From Glossina fuscipes (taxonomy: Eukaryota; Arthropoda; Insecta; Diptera; Glossinidae): DNA of 64,000 nt. The position numbers were made by a program, and so were the translations under genes. The notes beneath the pieces were generated by a model, which saw nothing but the letters and a program-made list of their open reading frames with translations, was not told the origin of the DNA and made no database searches. The DNA lies in contig NW_023998415.1 in assembly GCF_014805625.2 (NCBI RefSeq), positions 30,554,428 through 30,618,427 of the forward strand, given 5' to 3'. Below are positions 38,380 to 51,551 of this stretch, piece by piece (position 1 is the stretch's first letter; every line of letters begins with the position of its first letter).

Positions 38380-38670
38380 GTAGTGGGACTTGGCCCACCA
38401 TTAAATGCCTTAATGTAATTATTCATGAAACGATCTTTTAAAATAGGGCTTTAAATTAACACAAGACGAAAAATTCCATAGCCCTCGTCCGTCGGTGCGA
38501 AATTTATCAAAACAGTTTGAACACAAAAGGGCAAAGGCAATCCGACAAAAGGACAGTCTACCTCAGATTGATTCAGAAAGTGCTTGTTAATCACTATCGC
38601 TATGAAGCATACATCAGCACAAACTTAATATACCCTTGAACCCACCAATGGTGTAGGTTGTATAAGAAGA
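38380..38670 (+). repeat. Dispersed fly repeat, copy A
   Basis: It starts near 'tagtgggacttggcccacca' and has 'cgatcttttaaaataggg', 'tcagattgattcagaaagtgc' and 'acatcagcacaaacttaatatacc', ending near 'aatggtgtaggttgtataa'. These blocks occur in the same order in the copy at 44775-45145. Confidence 0.65.
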
Positions 38671-41328
38671 TATGAAGCAAATAGTTTTTTGGTCAATACT
38701 CATAAACTGCAATAGATATAACATAATGCAGGAAATGCTGACCCTGTAAAAAATTGGAAAAAGCCCCTTCACGTCCGCTCAATATTAATGATGTTGTTGT
38801 CGCACTCTTTATGTAATTTGGATAAGAAGTCGCGATGCGGTATTCATGGTATTCATTGGTATTTTGGTACTTTTGGTAATTTTGCGTAATTTTTGTAAAA
38901 CTCACAAACTTATTTGCGATTAGCCGGATTGTTTTTATCCATGTAACGAAGACTTGCATCATTTATGCAACTTATATAGATTTGAAGCAATTCTATCTAG
39001 AACTGAGACGGAGCAATGAAGTGTATTTGTACCGCGAATTCTATATTGAGTACGACGACCTTAACACATTTACGGAATATCGAAACTTCATCTTTTCGGA
39101 GAGGGTGCTGTGTGTAGAAGATGCGACAACAGTCGAATATAATTCTCTTACTTGTTGCTTATATTGAAGAAATAAAATAAAAACAATGTGAAATGCTTCA
39201 TTCATTTATTTATTTGTGCCCCAACATGGGCATGTTGTTGTTTATGTGTTGCGTGCTTGTAATGTTATTCTATTATTCTTTTAAATCTAAATTGGTTAGA
39301 CGAGTTACAATAACTCAGTTACATGACTGATTGTTGTTCCGCACATTAATTAAAATCATGTACAGTTATAACTAACTGCATTTCTAGGGACAGAATTTAA
39401 TGGGTTAAAATATTATATTATTATTCGAAAAATTAAACTAAGAATATTTTATAAAGTCCGAAAAGAATTTTTTCTTTCTTTTTTTTAAGTGCTCTTCGAA
39501 AATTTTGTTTGTTTACAACCAGCAGCACAACAGTCACATATCTGCTTTAAGCGATTTATCTATCGACAGTATAAGCACCAGTGGAAAATGGCGGGCAAAA
39601 AATCGACCTTTGGTCCTTTGGTTAAGCGTTCTTTTCAATTTTGAAAAAAAAATGCACTTTGCCTTTGTGCTTGGTAGTGGGCACAAATGGAATCAACATT
39701 GCTGGCAAGTTGCAAGAATTTCGGAAATAAATGAAAATTTCGAAACATTTTTTTACATCCAGCAACATTTTCGTGCATGTAGTTTGGCGGTTATATGCAA
39801 CATATAGAAGGTCTTCGAATAGATCCATCTTTTGTTATACCGATCGATGTCTGTCCGTTTTGTGTTCGTGAGTGTTTAACTCTCAGATCGCAATTTTGCC
39901 ATGCATTTGGTGGTTTCGGGTATGTTAACAGATTCTTCTGCCAACTGATATTACGCTACGGATTATCAAGACCACATTGTCGGACTTGGTGCCCGGTATA
40001 CGGTATACGATAAGATGTCTAGATTCTTAGGAATATTTCTCGATGCCTCTTCGCAAAAATTGTTATTGTTCTATAACACTTTGTCTATACGGTTGGGAAC
40101 TATTCTCTCATCATCTTTGCCTAGTGTATTGACCAAGTAGATATATGCATAAACTGAGGGATCGTTATCTGGCTTAGACAATTTTCGCAATAAATGAAGT
40201 TTTTCACGCTTTCATTCATCACGGAAATTTTGCTTTCTTGGGTACGTGTTAAATAAAATTTGCGCATATATATCGGACTACAATGGGATAGGTATTTTTA
40301 TTACGTAGTTCAGGAGGATGTCCTCTAGAGCCGGCACTTTGTTATCATCGTGAACCTGTTTTATAATTGTCTTATTGTTCAAGTTTTATATTTACCGCAT
40401 CATATATCCTGGGTGAGTTCTCGCATTCTCGGGATTTTGTTAACAATATTTCCCATCAAATGGTCGTGGGCAGACACAGCTCAATAGTGCCGGTTTGTAG
40501 ACCAATTCCTAGGGGTGGGTATTTACTACTTTCAGCAACGTAAAAAAAAGGCGTTTTTTTTTTTTTGTTTTATTTTGGCTAGCAATTGTTGCGTCCGCAG
40601 TTTAGCGATATCTTCTAATGTTGAATTAACGTTCGTCTTGCTGTTGCTTGTTCGATATGCCTCGTGATTGAGTTCGCCATGCTGTTAGTATAGTCAGATA
40701 ATGCGGGCGTTATTTTTCAACGGAGCGCTTGATTAATTATTTATCGAGCGTACTTGATAACCATCTGGGTCTATTTGGGCGACGCACAAAGTTATTGAAC
40801 CGTTCATTGTCTTGCAACTTACAAATTGCAGTTTGCTGTTTATTATACTTATATATACATTCTTAAGATATTATGTCCGTCGTGTCGCTAGTGCGCCGTA
40901 TTTTTACGAAGCGTGCGCAGTGTCCGTCGAGTAGGAGTAGGACCTCTTGATTCGAGTAGCGCTCTTGTTATTGGGTTCGTCCATTGGCTGCTCCATTCTA
41001 TCGCCTAGGTGTTAAAAATCACCCTCTATACGTAGTGTGGACCGTTACTTACCACTTTTGTACGAGCATGTATATATGTGTGTATGTTTGTGTTTGTGTT
41101 TGTTTGCGTTTGTATACTCTTGTGTACACGTTTATGCCCATTTATATATAAGCTCGTTTGACCTTACGCGCATATGCACTCCTTATGCACTTTTCTGCCT
41201 CTATTTTAAGATTCCATTGCATTCATTACTTTTATGATAATGCGTAATATTTACAATTGTTTTTACATAAAACAACCAACAAATAAAGCCAGACTTGAGA
41301 GTTTCTTTCTTTTAGAGATATCATGAAA

Positions 41329-41330
<2 letters not shown>

Positions 41331-41413
<83 letters not shown>
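41331..41413. repeat. (AC)n microsatellite, about 83 bp
   Basis: An uninterrupted AC run of about 40 units followed by imperfect 'acaacacacacacaacac'. Confidence 0.95.
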
Positions 41414-41414
<1 letters not shown>

Positions 41415-42207
41415 CACACACACAACACATACGCACTTATTTTAGTGTTTGTACTTATATGGACTTGTATGCGTATAGTCCATAATGTATGTAAAAATAG
41501 CTTTCATGCCTCTTTCGTAATCGATGTTATTATTGTTGCTGTTTTGCGAATGTTAATGCAATTAAATACATATCTTAGTCAGTCTCGTCTCCCATGTTAT
41601 TATAATACTATTGTTATTGCAAAATGGAAAAAAAAAAAAAAAAAAAAAGAGAAAATTACGCGGGATTGCTTATTATGTGAAATTAAAATGAAGCTGTAAT
41701 TGTTAATGGAAACTATTAAGTTAACCCTGCTGTCGCGGATATTAAAAAGAATGCTGAACCATTTATGTATGCAATAATGTATTAATGTACATCATGGAGA
41801 AACATATAGATGCGTTTTTTAATTTGTTAAAAAGTATTTAAAAACTTTGAAATCTGCTGACCTATCTACGTTCATGCACACGTTTGAATAAATCATCACA
41901 CTCTGTGTAGTAAATTGTCTCTTATTTAAGATAAGCGAATTCGTATGTGTCCGTCACATCGCAATAGGAAGATTTTTATTGCCCCTATTTGTCGTGCAAT
42001 TCTTGCGAAAAAAATAACAATTAATGTACACGTGTCTGAGTGAAGATCGTCGCAAATGAAGAAATTTCAATATCTTAGCACTAAATGTACATATACACCT
42101 ATTCGTGTAAAGCGGGTCAGATGACCCCTTTTAAGAAAACCATATATATATTCAACGGGGCGAGCAGCAAATATACCAGTGAGCATAATTTGGTTTGTAA
42201 ATAATTT

Positions 42208-42210
<3 letters not shown>

Positions 42211-42256
<46 letters not shown>

Positions 42257-42672
42257 NNNNNNNNNNNNNNNNNNNNNNNNNNNNNNNNNNNNNNNNNNNN
42301 NNNNNNNNNNNNNNNNNNNNNNNNNNNNNNNNNNNNNNNNNNNNNNNNNNNNNNNNNNNNNNNNNNNNNNNNNNNNNNNNNNNNNNNNNNNNNNNNNNNN
42401 NNNNNNNNNNNNNNNNNNNNNNNNNNNNNNNNNNNNNNNNNNNNNNNNNNNNNNNNNNNNNNNNNNNNNNNNNNNNNNNNNNNNNNNNNNNNNNNNNNNN
42501 NNNNNNNNNNNNNNNNNNNNNNNNNNNNNNNNNNNNNNNNNNNNNNNNNNNNNNNNNNNNNNNNNNNNNNNNNNNNNNNNNNNNNNNNNNNNNNNNNNNN
42601 NNNNNNNNNNNNNNNNNNNNNNNNNNNNNNNNNNNNNNNNNNNNNNNNNNNNNNNNNNNNNNNNNNNNNNNN
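42211..42672. other. Poly-T run and 416-base N gap
   Basis: A T run at about 42211-42256 leads directly into N from 42257 to 42672, an assembly gap. Any open frame spanning it is an artefact. Confidence 0.97.
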
Positions 42673-43451
42673 TAGACACCTGTTGAAAATGGTCGGGATG
42701 TTTTTTTCTTCGGATTTTCTCAACAATTGGTTTGTATGTATTTGTAATGATACGTTGGACTATTGTGAAAAGAAATTATTGCTAAAGAAATCGCTAATTA
42801 AAGGTAGGATGTGATAAAGGGGAGGCGAGTCGGTTAACTCAAGACGATTTAGTCGAGGTCACAAGCAGCTCGCATTACCTTGGCCGTCAGTAAGCAGTCA
42901 GTAAGTTCTCTATCAAGGCAGTTCTTGACAAGGCTTAGTAGTTACAAACACTTATCAGTGGTAGTTCTGGAAAGAATCCAAGTCGGTGTACAGGGAAAAA
43001 ATTGACGCAAAGAGAGCTAAACTTGTCTCCTCAGCAGTCAAGGTCGTTTAAAAAAGTAATGACATCGGGAATTTTGTTGATTGATTAGCTAAGAACTGAT
43101 GAAACGACACCATAAAGGCAGCCATTATTGCAAGCGCTTGAGTCAGTTCGAAGGCGACAGTTTAAAGAAACAAGAAAAACATAATTCGTAACGACGCCCT
43201 TTCTTCGCAATAATTAAATTGAGCGAGTTATCCTTAAAGTTAGTGGGGACTTAGTTTGAAGTACAATGAATGGTACACATTATGGCACACTATGTCCTTG
43301 CAAAATTACAACTACACTTAATGTTCCTACACAGTCTGCTACTGAACGATTTGTGGGTTTGTTTTCTTTCTATGCCTATTGAGAAAAAACCCTTGGAGTA
43401 GTTAGCCGGGATATGGCAATCATTGCATTGTCTGCAAATCTTCTATGAAAA

Positions 43452-43487
<36 letters not shown>

Positions 43488-44774
43488 TTCATCAGTGTCG
43501 CTCATGTCTGTGCAGATGTTCAAGTTTTGACAAATTATCGTGAGGTAAAAAAAAGTACAAGTTTTAGTAAAGCAAAAAATTGAATTACTCTTTATCCTCC
43601 AATGTCTCATATATAGTTACAGATTACATTGTAAGGCGAAGATTTGTTGTGTCTTCAAGCATAGCTGCGGCGTAAGATAATTCATGACTTTTAAGGCAAT
43701 TGCGAACCAAGTCATTGAAAGCGATTTGGACGAGATTCGGGTTCGAAATAGCACTTATCATAATAAGCAGGAAGTTAAAATAAATTTCCAAGCTTTAAGC
43801 ATAATTTTACGATTTCCATGATTACCAATTAAGTCATCACATTCTTTTGCTATATATATGGATGGGGCCCATCCACGACCTAATACGCTTGATATTTCGA
43901 TTTAATGAAATGAAGGAACGTAGAAAATTGGACTTCGATTCGTAAGGGTGATTTCAATAGAAGGACGAAAAGATAAACACACGCACGCGCACACATACAC
44001 ACGCACACATCACGATCCTTACATAAAAAATGTAATATAAGGTTCCCCGCGTATGCATATTCTCAAGTGTGATAAATTTTTGACAAATCGAATATCGAAT
44101 GCTCTGCGTAGGCGGATATAAAAAACAATTTGGCTTGATAAAGTTCAGAGGAAATTTGTGTTACAATAATATATGGATAGATTCATGTTTTCTTCTTTAG
44201 GTAAATTTGATAAAGCAAACTCTTATATTTTAATATTGGCTTCGCTTTTCATTTTATCTGACACACACAAATAGTCATATTTGTATGCGTACATATTCCA
44301 CAAGTTTTAAATTTAGCTATACGAGTTTTATATATTAGAAAAATCATTCATCTTTTTTAAAGAAATTCGTATAATTTATACATCATTCTGCCTTAAAAGT
44401 GCACCAAGAAAGTCAAATTTGGAAAACGAACGTTTGAAAGGAGTATTTATCTAGATCTTTGGCGTATAGGAAAATTTAAATTCACTTCGGGAGAGGAAAA
44501 ATTAAATTTTAATCAATTTAATGGATATCGATACAAAATTCCATACGGATATTGAGAAGAGTCCTATGTACATTAGATGCCCAGATAAAGATTAGCTGGT
44601 TAATGTTATTCGAAACGGTTGTTAAATTTTTTTCTTCAAAATAAAAATAATTTTTACGTCGGCGAGTGGATCAACTAATTGTTCGCCAATGATCGCGAAA
44701 CTATATATAAATAAAACGTTGTTTTGTTCAATGACCTACAAAGTTAAATTAAGTGATACATAAGTGAAAACATT

Positions 44775-45145
44775 ATAGTGGGACTCGGTCCACCAGCAAA
44801 TGCTTTATACCGCTTCGTTTAATGCATTTATACGTAGAACGATTTTTCAAAATATGGCTTTGCATGGGATACGAACGAATCGTTTTCAATTGTGTTCCTT
44901 CCGTCCTCGGGTCGAAATGCATTAGTGTAACGAATTTTATCGAAATATCTTAACAATTGCGACCTGTAAGTTGAACAAACAAGCAAACAGGACAGACAGA
45001 TAGACAGACGGATAGACGAGCTTAGATTGATTCAGAAAGTGATTCCCAATCGATCGGTATAGTAAAAGTTGGATCTATCTACATCTTGGTGTTGCGTACA
45101 TCCGCACAAATTCAGTATACCACAAATGATGTAGGATATAAAAAG
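44775..45145 (+). repeat. Dispersed fly repeat, copy B
   Basis: The longest copy seen. It starts 'tagtgggactcggtccacca' and contains 'cgatttttcaaaatatggc', 'gacagacagatagacagacg', 'tagattgattcagaaagtg', 'cgatcggtatagtaaaag' and 'catccgcacaaattcagtatacc'. It shares block order with the copy at 38380-38670. Confidence 0.7.
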
Positions 45146-45380
45146 AATATCTGTGCGAGAATTTTATTCTATTCTGCAACTAAATATTAGAAATACAAAG
45201 CAGCATTAGGATGCATGTCCTTATGCGAGTATTGGTAATGGACAATTTCAAAAAATTTAATAAAATATCCTTTAATAAAATATACAATGTCATTTATAAT
45301 ATAATAAAAAAATTCTTTTTACATGAATAAACATTTTTTTGCAAATTGTGAGCATGTGAAGATGTCGTTATATTAATAGC

Positions 45381-45494
45381 AAAGCATTCGTGCACGAAGA
45401 CTCCAGGCATGCAGTGTATACCTGAAAAATAAATAACAAAGCGCCCGTGCACGAAGACTTCATGCACGCAGTGTATACATGAAAAAAAGAGAAA
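45381..45494. repeat. 57-bp tandem duplication
   Basis: Two adjacent units, 45381-45437 and 45438-45494, share 'gtgcacgaagact' and 'gcagtgtatac' in register, with scattered substitutions. Confidence 0.75.
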
Positions 45495-46149
45495 AAAGAA
45501 AAACCCAAGAAAATTATATTCGGTCGAGACCGAATCTTTTATACCAAGCACCGTTATCCTAAAAAGAGTACCAAAAAAAGTACAGAAACTAAATTTTTAT
45601 GCTCTACAACATTTTCGTAGGTAAGGATAAATTTTTTTTACTTTCAAAATAAAAGTTTTTGTTGCATAGGCAGGGCGCGGTGGGCGTTTTGGGCGTCTCA
45701 TTTGGGGGGTTGGGTCATTTTCGAAATTCTTTTGCAAGTTTGTAGGCGAACGGAAAAATGTTTACCAGTGATTTTACACAGTTGGGCGGACGGACGCACA
45801 TGTTTTGGATGCCAATTCCAAATTTAAAATTGCCAAAGAATTTCTATACTTTATGAGGTATGTTTCTGCGCGTTATAAATGTATTGAAAAAGCAACTCAA
45901 TTTTGATATATCATTATAGTGGGTCGACTTGATCAATTTTTCGATAATTGTCCTGGTACAACATCATCATCCATAAAATATGCGTTAACATTTTTGCACA
46001 TATATCTGGCATACTTCACGAGTAATGAGCAAAGAAGCAATTTTTTTGTTCATTTTGAAAAACCGAAGTCTTGTCTCAGTTTACGTGATAGTGCAAGCGT
46101 GTCGTTCGATCGATTGCAATGCCAATCGCTGTGCACGAAGTGCATATGT

Positions 46150-46370
46150 CTGCAAACTTGAAGCCGACAGCTTCATTTTAACCTCCAGAAAAATACTTCG
46201 AAAAGGCATTACACACTCGGACCGATGGACATGCTTAAATTGATTCAGAATTTGCTCTGCTTATCAAGAATATATGTAGTACGTGTTGCGGTTTACGAAA
46301 CTTCCTTTTGGGCGTTGAAAAAGTCTTGACAAAATGAATATATCCCTCAATCTTTGGTGATCGCGGTATG
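46150..46370 (+). repeat. Dispersed fly repeat, copy F (partial)
   Basis: It has 'aaattgattcagaatttgc', 'gtacgtgttgcggtttacga' and a terminal 'tgaatatatccctcaatc...ggtgatcgcggtatg' resembling the ends of the copies at 38380 and 44775. Confidence 0.45.
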
Positions 46371-47390
46371 AAAAGCAAAAGAAAAACTATTTCCTTAACA
46401 TGTTTTATTACTTACAGGTTGAAATAATTGATATGTGCATGTGTGTTTGTATAAAATGTGAACGCGAAAGACGAAGAACGCCTTTAAAATACATTATAAA
46501 TCAAAATCTAAATACAGTAAAACAACAAAATTACAATAATTAAAAGCAAACAACTAACCAACCAATCAATTCCCTTACTTGCTATACCTTAGAAGAAAAA
46601 ATTGTTTTCTTTTTGTTTTTGGATTTACTTGCAATAGATTTTAATTTTAACTTATGTTATTATTATTATTATTATTATTGTTATTATCGTTATTTTCATT
46701 TGTTGTGTTCATGTTCGCTTTTTCTCTGTATTGCAAACATGTACGCATACGAAGAAAAACAAAAGAAAAACAAACAAGTTACACTTATTTGACTTTTTTC
46801 ATACGTTTTAATTGCAATTGCTCTGCCATCCTCTCCCCTGCCACTACTGCAATAACTCTTTCACTTGTCTGCGCATAAATGTGAATAAATATTTATAGGT
46901 TTTTATGTATTGTATTGTGTTACGGACTGCAGTTGTTGTTAAACAATGATTAACTACAATTTGTAGTAAAAGTTGTTGCATTCATTTATTTACAACATAA
47001 TAATTGATAAAATGACATCATCATTATTGTCATCATGATCTTCTTCATAATTATCATCATCATTCATTCGTTATTATCATAATCATTGTTATGATAAAAA
47101 AATCGTCGGTTAATCAGAGGATAGTGAAAGAGAAAAAGCGAGAGAGACAGAGAAAGGGAGAGAGAGAGAGAGAGAGAGAGTGAGTAATCAGAAGACATTA
47201 TAAAATTTATTAGGGTTCGTTTAATTCATTGATATTCAATATTTAGAGTAAGAAGCGAAGAAAAGAGGAGAGAGAGCGAGAAAGAGAGAGAGAGCTAGTA
47301 ATATATGAAATTTATTTAATTATATTTTTATTATTGAAATAAAAAGCATTCTTTTGCTTTCTTTTTTATTCACAATTGTGTATGTATGTA

Positions 47391-47415
47391 TGCATGCATG
47401 CATGCATGCATGCAT
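47391..47415. repeat. (GCAT)n microsatellite
   Basis: Six tandem GCAT units. Confidence 0.88.
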
Positions 47416-48576
47416 CCACGCATATATAACGTATAACGATGACACATAACGAGTAAACGCGAATGGATGCATGAATGAATTTAATCTTGAATAAAGCAGA
47501 CAATGTTGACTGCTAAAAAGAAAAGTAATGAGGTCTAGTCAGTGTTTTTCACACTTTAACGACTTTATGTCACATTTTACAGACTGGCGTGAAATTTTCT
47601 GCTTTTTTGTTGTTGTTGTTCTTTTTTTCATTGTTAAATTCATGCGTTTCATTTGTCACGTTTTGCTTTTTCTTCCCATTTTATGAAAATATTTTATAAT
47701 ATCGCAATTTTTATATCATTCATTGTCTAATAAATCATTTACGTGTATATGTATAAGAACGTATAAATATAATATCCTTTTCATTATGAACGCTGACATG
47801 CATGAATTTAACGAATTTTAATGAATTTATTTTCCTGTATTCAAAAACATATTTGACTCGAAAGAGTTTCGCGTATGACAACTAATTCTTTATAAAATTA
47901 TGATCTCGGAAAATTTGGGCGAACCACCTCAATGTTTCGTTTTACAAGGCGTAACTCGTGATATTCACGAATTCTTCTTAAGGCGATCTTCGTCTCTCAA
48001 TTTTCATTTAGTCGAACTTTTTGTTTTTTGAACAACAAAAGTACACAGATTTGGGTAAACTAACCTCATTGGAAGCAGATAGACTTTTCTTGTTGTTGCT
48101 TTTCTCAATTTTCAAAAAAAAAAAAAAAAGAAACGAATTTTGAATGTCAAGCTTTAACTTCTGTGCGAACGCGCATCCTATCTGCACTGAAGTGTGCGTT
48201 CACTGCATTTTTATGCAATCGCCGGCCGTTGAACTTGATCGAATTTTTTTTATCGGTTATATGAAGCATTTCTCTAACAATGTCATAGGTATGACTCCAT
48301 TTGAACTTGGGACTTGATTATGGCTTTTGCAACAAAATTTTTTTTCTCTTTCTATAAATGCCGGCCGTTGTTCCCTATTTAGGATTTTTGTAATCGCATG
48401 GGCGAGGCATCCGTACCATCATTCATTATTAATTCTTTTCTGCTTTCGCTTTGTCGTTTTCCTTTAACATCTTACACAAGCATATGATGTAAACAAAGCC
48501 TTTTGAAAAAACTGTTATTTGAATGAAATCTTTGTCCATTCTAACCGGAACATGCACATTTATCCTTCAATATATC

Positions 48577-48753
48577 CGCCTGATCGGCCGAGTAGGCAAG
48601 AGTCTCGACTGGCAAGCCAGTGGTCGCGGGTTCAAATCTCAAGTGCAGTCGAGTTTTTAATGAAGCCAAAAGCCTCAGATGCTCTAGTGCTTTAAGACAT
48701 TAGTCTTGGAAATTATTCTCTGGCTAAACTAATCATAATAATAATAATAATAT
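48577..48753 (+). repeat. tRNA-derived SINE, first family (AAT tail)
   Basis: The head 'gcctgatcggccgagtaggcaag' and 'gcgggttcaaatctcaag' resemble the A and B boxes of a Leu/Ser-type tRNA. A body of about 80 bp follows ('gccaaaagcctcagatgctc' ... 'ctctggctaaac'), and then an (AAT)n tail ending near 48753. Similar sequences at the ends ('atccttcaatatat' before, 'atcattcaatctat' after) may be a diverged target-site duplication. Confidence 0.7.
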
Positions 48754-49051
48754 CATCATTCAATCTATAAGTATAGCATTGTATTAGTTATGTGCGTGTA
48801 AGTGAATAGCTGACAGAGCACTTTAGAAAATGTCACAATTCATTTTTAATTTCTTAAACTTAAACTTAACATTTGTACGAAAGTTGTTGTGCAAGCCAGT
48901 GGCACAAAGTCAGCACAACTTCTCGCCTTTTCTAAATGATCGATTGCCTTCCTGCCGGGTTGTATCTCGGCTAAGGTGTATTTTCTAATTAAGCATCATT
49001 GAAAAATAGCAAATGTTTATAAAACTCGAACAAAAGCTAAAACATTTGCCA

Positions 49052-49085
<34 letters not shown>

Positions 49086-49106
49086 TATATCATAATTTTT
49101 CCATTT

Positions 49107-49395
49107 TTTTTTTTTTTTCTTAATGTGACAAATCAGTCAGGGCATGTCCCCTATTCGTGTAATGCTATGACTATTCGAAGGAAGAGAGGAAAGAGAAAGA
49201 AATAGGGAGGTGGCGGCCGCAGATGTTTAGTGGATGTGTGGCCACAATCGATAACTGTTATGCCCCTTCACGCACTGAACCCTCAACTACAACGCGGCGA
49301 GCAAAGAAAACTCTACTGCACTTGAGATTTGAACCCGCGAATACGGACGTGGTAATCGCCGTTCTTATCTACTCGGCTGCTCAGGCGGATAATGT
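49107..49395 (-). repeat. tRNA-derived SINE, second family (poly-A tail)
   Basis: On the minus strand the head is 'cgcctgagcagccgagtagataag' and 'cgcgggttcaaatctcaag', then 'gtgcagtagagttttc', as in the first family. The remaining 200 bp are different: they include 'ctttcctctcttccttcgaa', 'ttacacgaataggggaca' and 'tgactgatttgtcacattaag', and end in poly-A. The 3' part is shared with the copy at 37363-37560. Confidence 0.65.
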
Positions 49396-50289
49396 GATGA
49401 GAATTCTATATTCCTCAGGTTTTATCGAAAGAAAATGTTTTTTTTTTTCCTTTTTTTTTTTTTTTTTTCTAATAACAAGCTTGTTTTAGTGCAAAATTGA
49501 CATTGGGTAGCCTTATTGTCCCTGTGGTTTCGGAATACTTACTGACTATGAGATAAACTGAAAAAAACGCTGATAAGCAATTACAGTAATTAATTTTATG
49601 ACAGTCGACAGATGACAATGCTAGAACAAGCCTGTTAGTTTTTTTTAGTGTTGTACCTTCTAAACTAATGGACGGAATTTCATGCAATCGTGACACGCAT
49701 CGTTTGAAGGCTAATACTGTGTACATATGTGTTAGACCGAACATTTATTCAGTGATATGAATGATATGTTTGTGAAGAGGTTAAAATGACTGCCTAAGTT
49801 GGTATTTTTTGTAGCAACTTCAAATCTTTGTTTTCATTTAAGGCTAAATAGTTGTTATTTACCATGCTTCTTAGCGATTTTTAGCGTTTTATCCAATACC
49901 TTGAGATTGTAGTTTTTAGGATGACGCGAATTTTTATATGAAACTTCCAGAAGATCTATTTACAACTGCATTATTTACAAGGACTTAAATGTACAATACT
50001 TAATGGCTCCTTCTGGTTTTTTACGATTCAATCAACTCTCTTAACTCTCTTTGGCTCTTTGGCATAGGCTTTTTAAAGTCAGCCATTAATACCAAGCTAC
50101 CTTCTAATATTTTCGTCTAAATCCCTTTGTCATTCTTTTCGCCAATCGCAGATAGAGCATCATGAATTTGTATTTGGTTTTAAAAAATTTCCTTTCCTAG
50201 AATATTGGGCAGTTCGCATACACACATATTCAATTAAACTTGACTTTAACATCATTATTATATTTCACTCGAAATGTCGTTACAAAATA

Positions 50290-50570
50290 ATGCGTATAAA
50301 TTTCTAATCCAACACCAAATCTCATTACACACATATATACACATACGTTACAACGAAGGGATCGTTCAGTGCCTTCTTCTCATCAAGTGTTTATGTTAAT
50401 CTCTTACTTTTGCCGCGGACATACGTTCGTGCGTATTTCTAACCTAGCAGTAATTCTGATTACAGCTAGGGGGTCATTCTTCTCAGTACCTTCTTCTCCA
50501 CAAGTATTCATGTTAATCTTCGCCTTTTTCCCATTGTCATGCTTCTATTCGTAACCGGCTATATTCCAAG
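50290..50570. repeat. Diverged tandem duplication, units of about 115-140 bp
   Basis: 'ggatcgttcagtgccttcttctc' followed by 'caagtgtttatgttaatctc' is repeated downstream as 'ggtcattcttctcagtacct...ccacaagtattcatgttaatctt'. The units are diverged, so the duplication is not recent. Confidence 0.5.
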
Positions 50571-50939
50571 ACAAGGTTTCCATATTTGAAAGCTTCAAAG
50601 CCGATATAATCATATTCGTAACTTATAATTTATAAATTATTTGCTGCGTAAATGTTCCGGTTAGGGCTAATTGTCCAGTTGACATTTTTTGAGTTAATGA
50701 ACATTTTGTCATTCGGAATTGAAAATTAGGGGAAAGAGAAGAATGAGCAATTAAAAAAAAAAAAATTAATTAAAGAAAATAAACTGACTGAACTTGCAGT
50801 CGTCGCCATTTCGCATTGAGTCTATGCATAATTTCTAAAACATAAACTGCAATCGTTTTCCACTCCCAGAGGTGTTCCTTGCAAACCGTAGTAAAGTTTC
50901 ATTTATTTACGCAGTGAGGAGACCTTGCCCCTAAATGCA

Positions 50940-50973
<34 letters not shown>

Positions 50974-51515
50974 GTGCAACAAAAGCTCTAATTTGCGAAT
51001 CGTTATTGCCTTCGACGAAAACAAGTATTCGAAGGATTCCGAACCGCAATTAATGGCTGTACAGAGCTTAGGTATAATTTCAATGCAATTTATTTATTTA
51101 CTTGTTAAATCAATGGACGTAACGTTGCGTGCGTTTTCATGTCCGCGACATCTTAACAATTTAAATTGATGCTTATTGCACAGGTATTGATGAAAGCGCA
51201 TTGAAAGACTTTATCTGTTAGCAAAATTACAATTTCGATAGCGCCCACGTAAAGGCAAAAAACAGCTGCACCCGTTGCGAGAGATTCACTCAAAATGAAG
51301 CTTTTGTATGGCTTAGGCACGTATTTTGTTTACTTTTTATGCTGTTTGCTTTGCTTCGTTCAAAGGTTTTTATCGATTTCCACGTTTTCCATTTTTACAC
51401 AAAGCAGCCCTCTATGTCTATGGGCTATGAATACATTATCACTTTTATGTTTGCGCAAAATTTAATTAGTTATTACTTATTGTTTTTGATTGTAATGGTA
51501 TGGTCGGGGGGGTCG

Positions 51516-51516
<1 letters not shown>

Positions 51517-51551
<35 letters not shown>
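51517..51551. repeat. (GCTT)n microsatellite
   Basis: About nine tandem GCTT units. The same motif in reverse complement (AAGC) occurs at 55406-55430. Confidence 0.92.

Noticed and set aside
40020..40510. Minus-strand pieces such as 'REKLHLLRKLSKPDNDPSVY'
   Set aside because: Coherent for short stretches only. Frames are broken often and no retroelement motif could be placed.
41232..41423. Cys-Val repeat peptide on the minus strand
   Set aside because: Translation of the AC microsatellite.
42067..42814. Open frames of about 175-220 residues on both strands
   Set aside because: Most of their length is N; they have no sequence support.
48583..48660. Candidate tRNA gene with 'gggttcaaatc'
   Set aside because: The anticodon arm does not form a proper 5-bp stem with a 7-base loop, and the same head recurs in other copies with SINE bodies, so it is a SINE head, not a tRNA gene.
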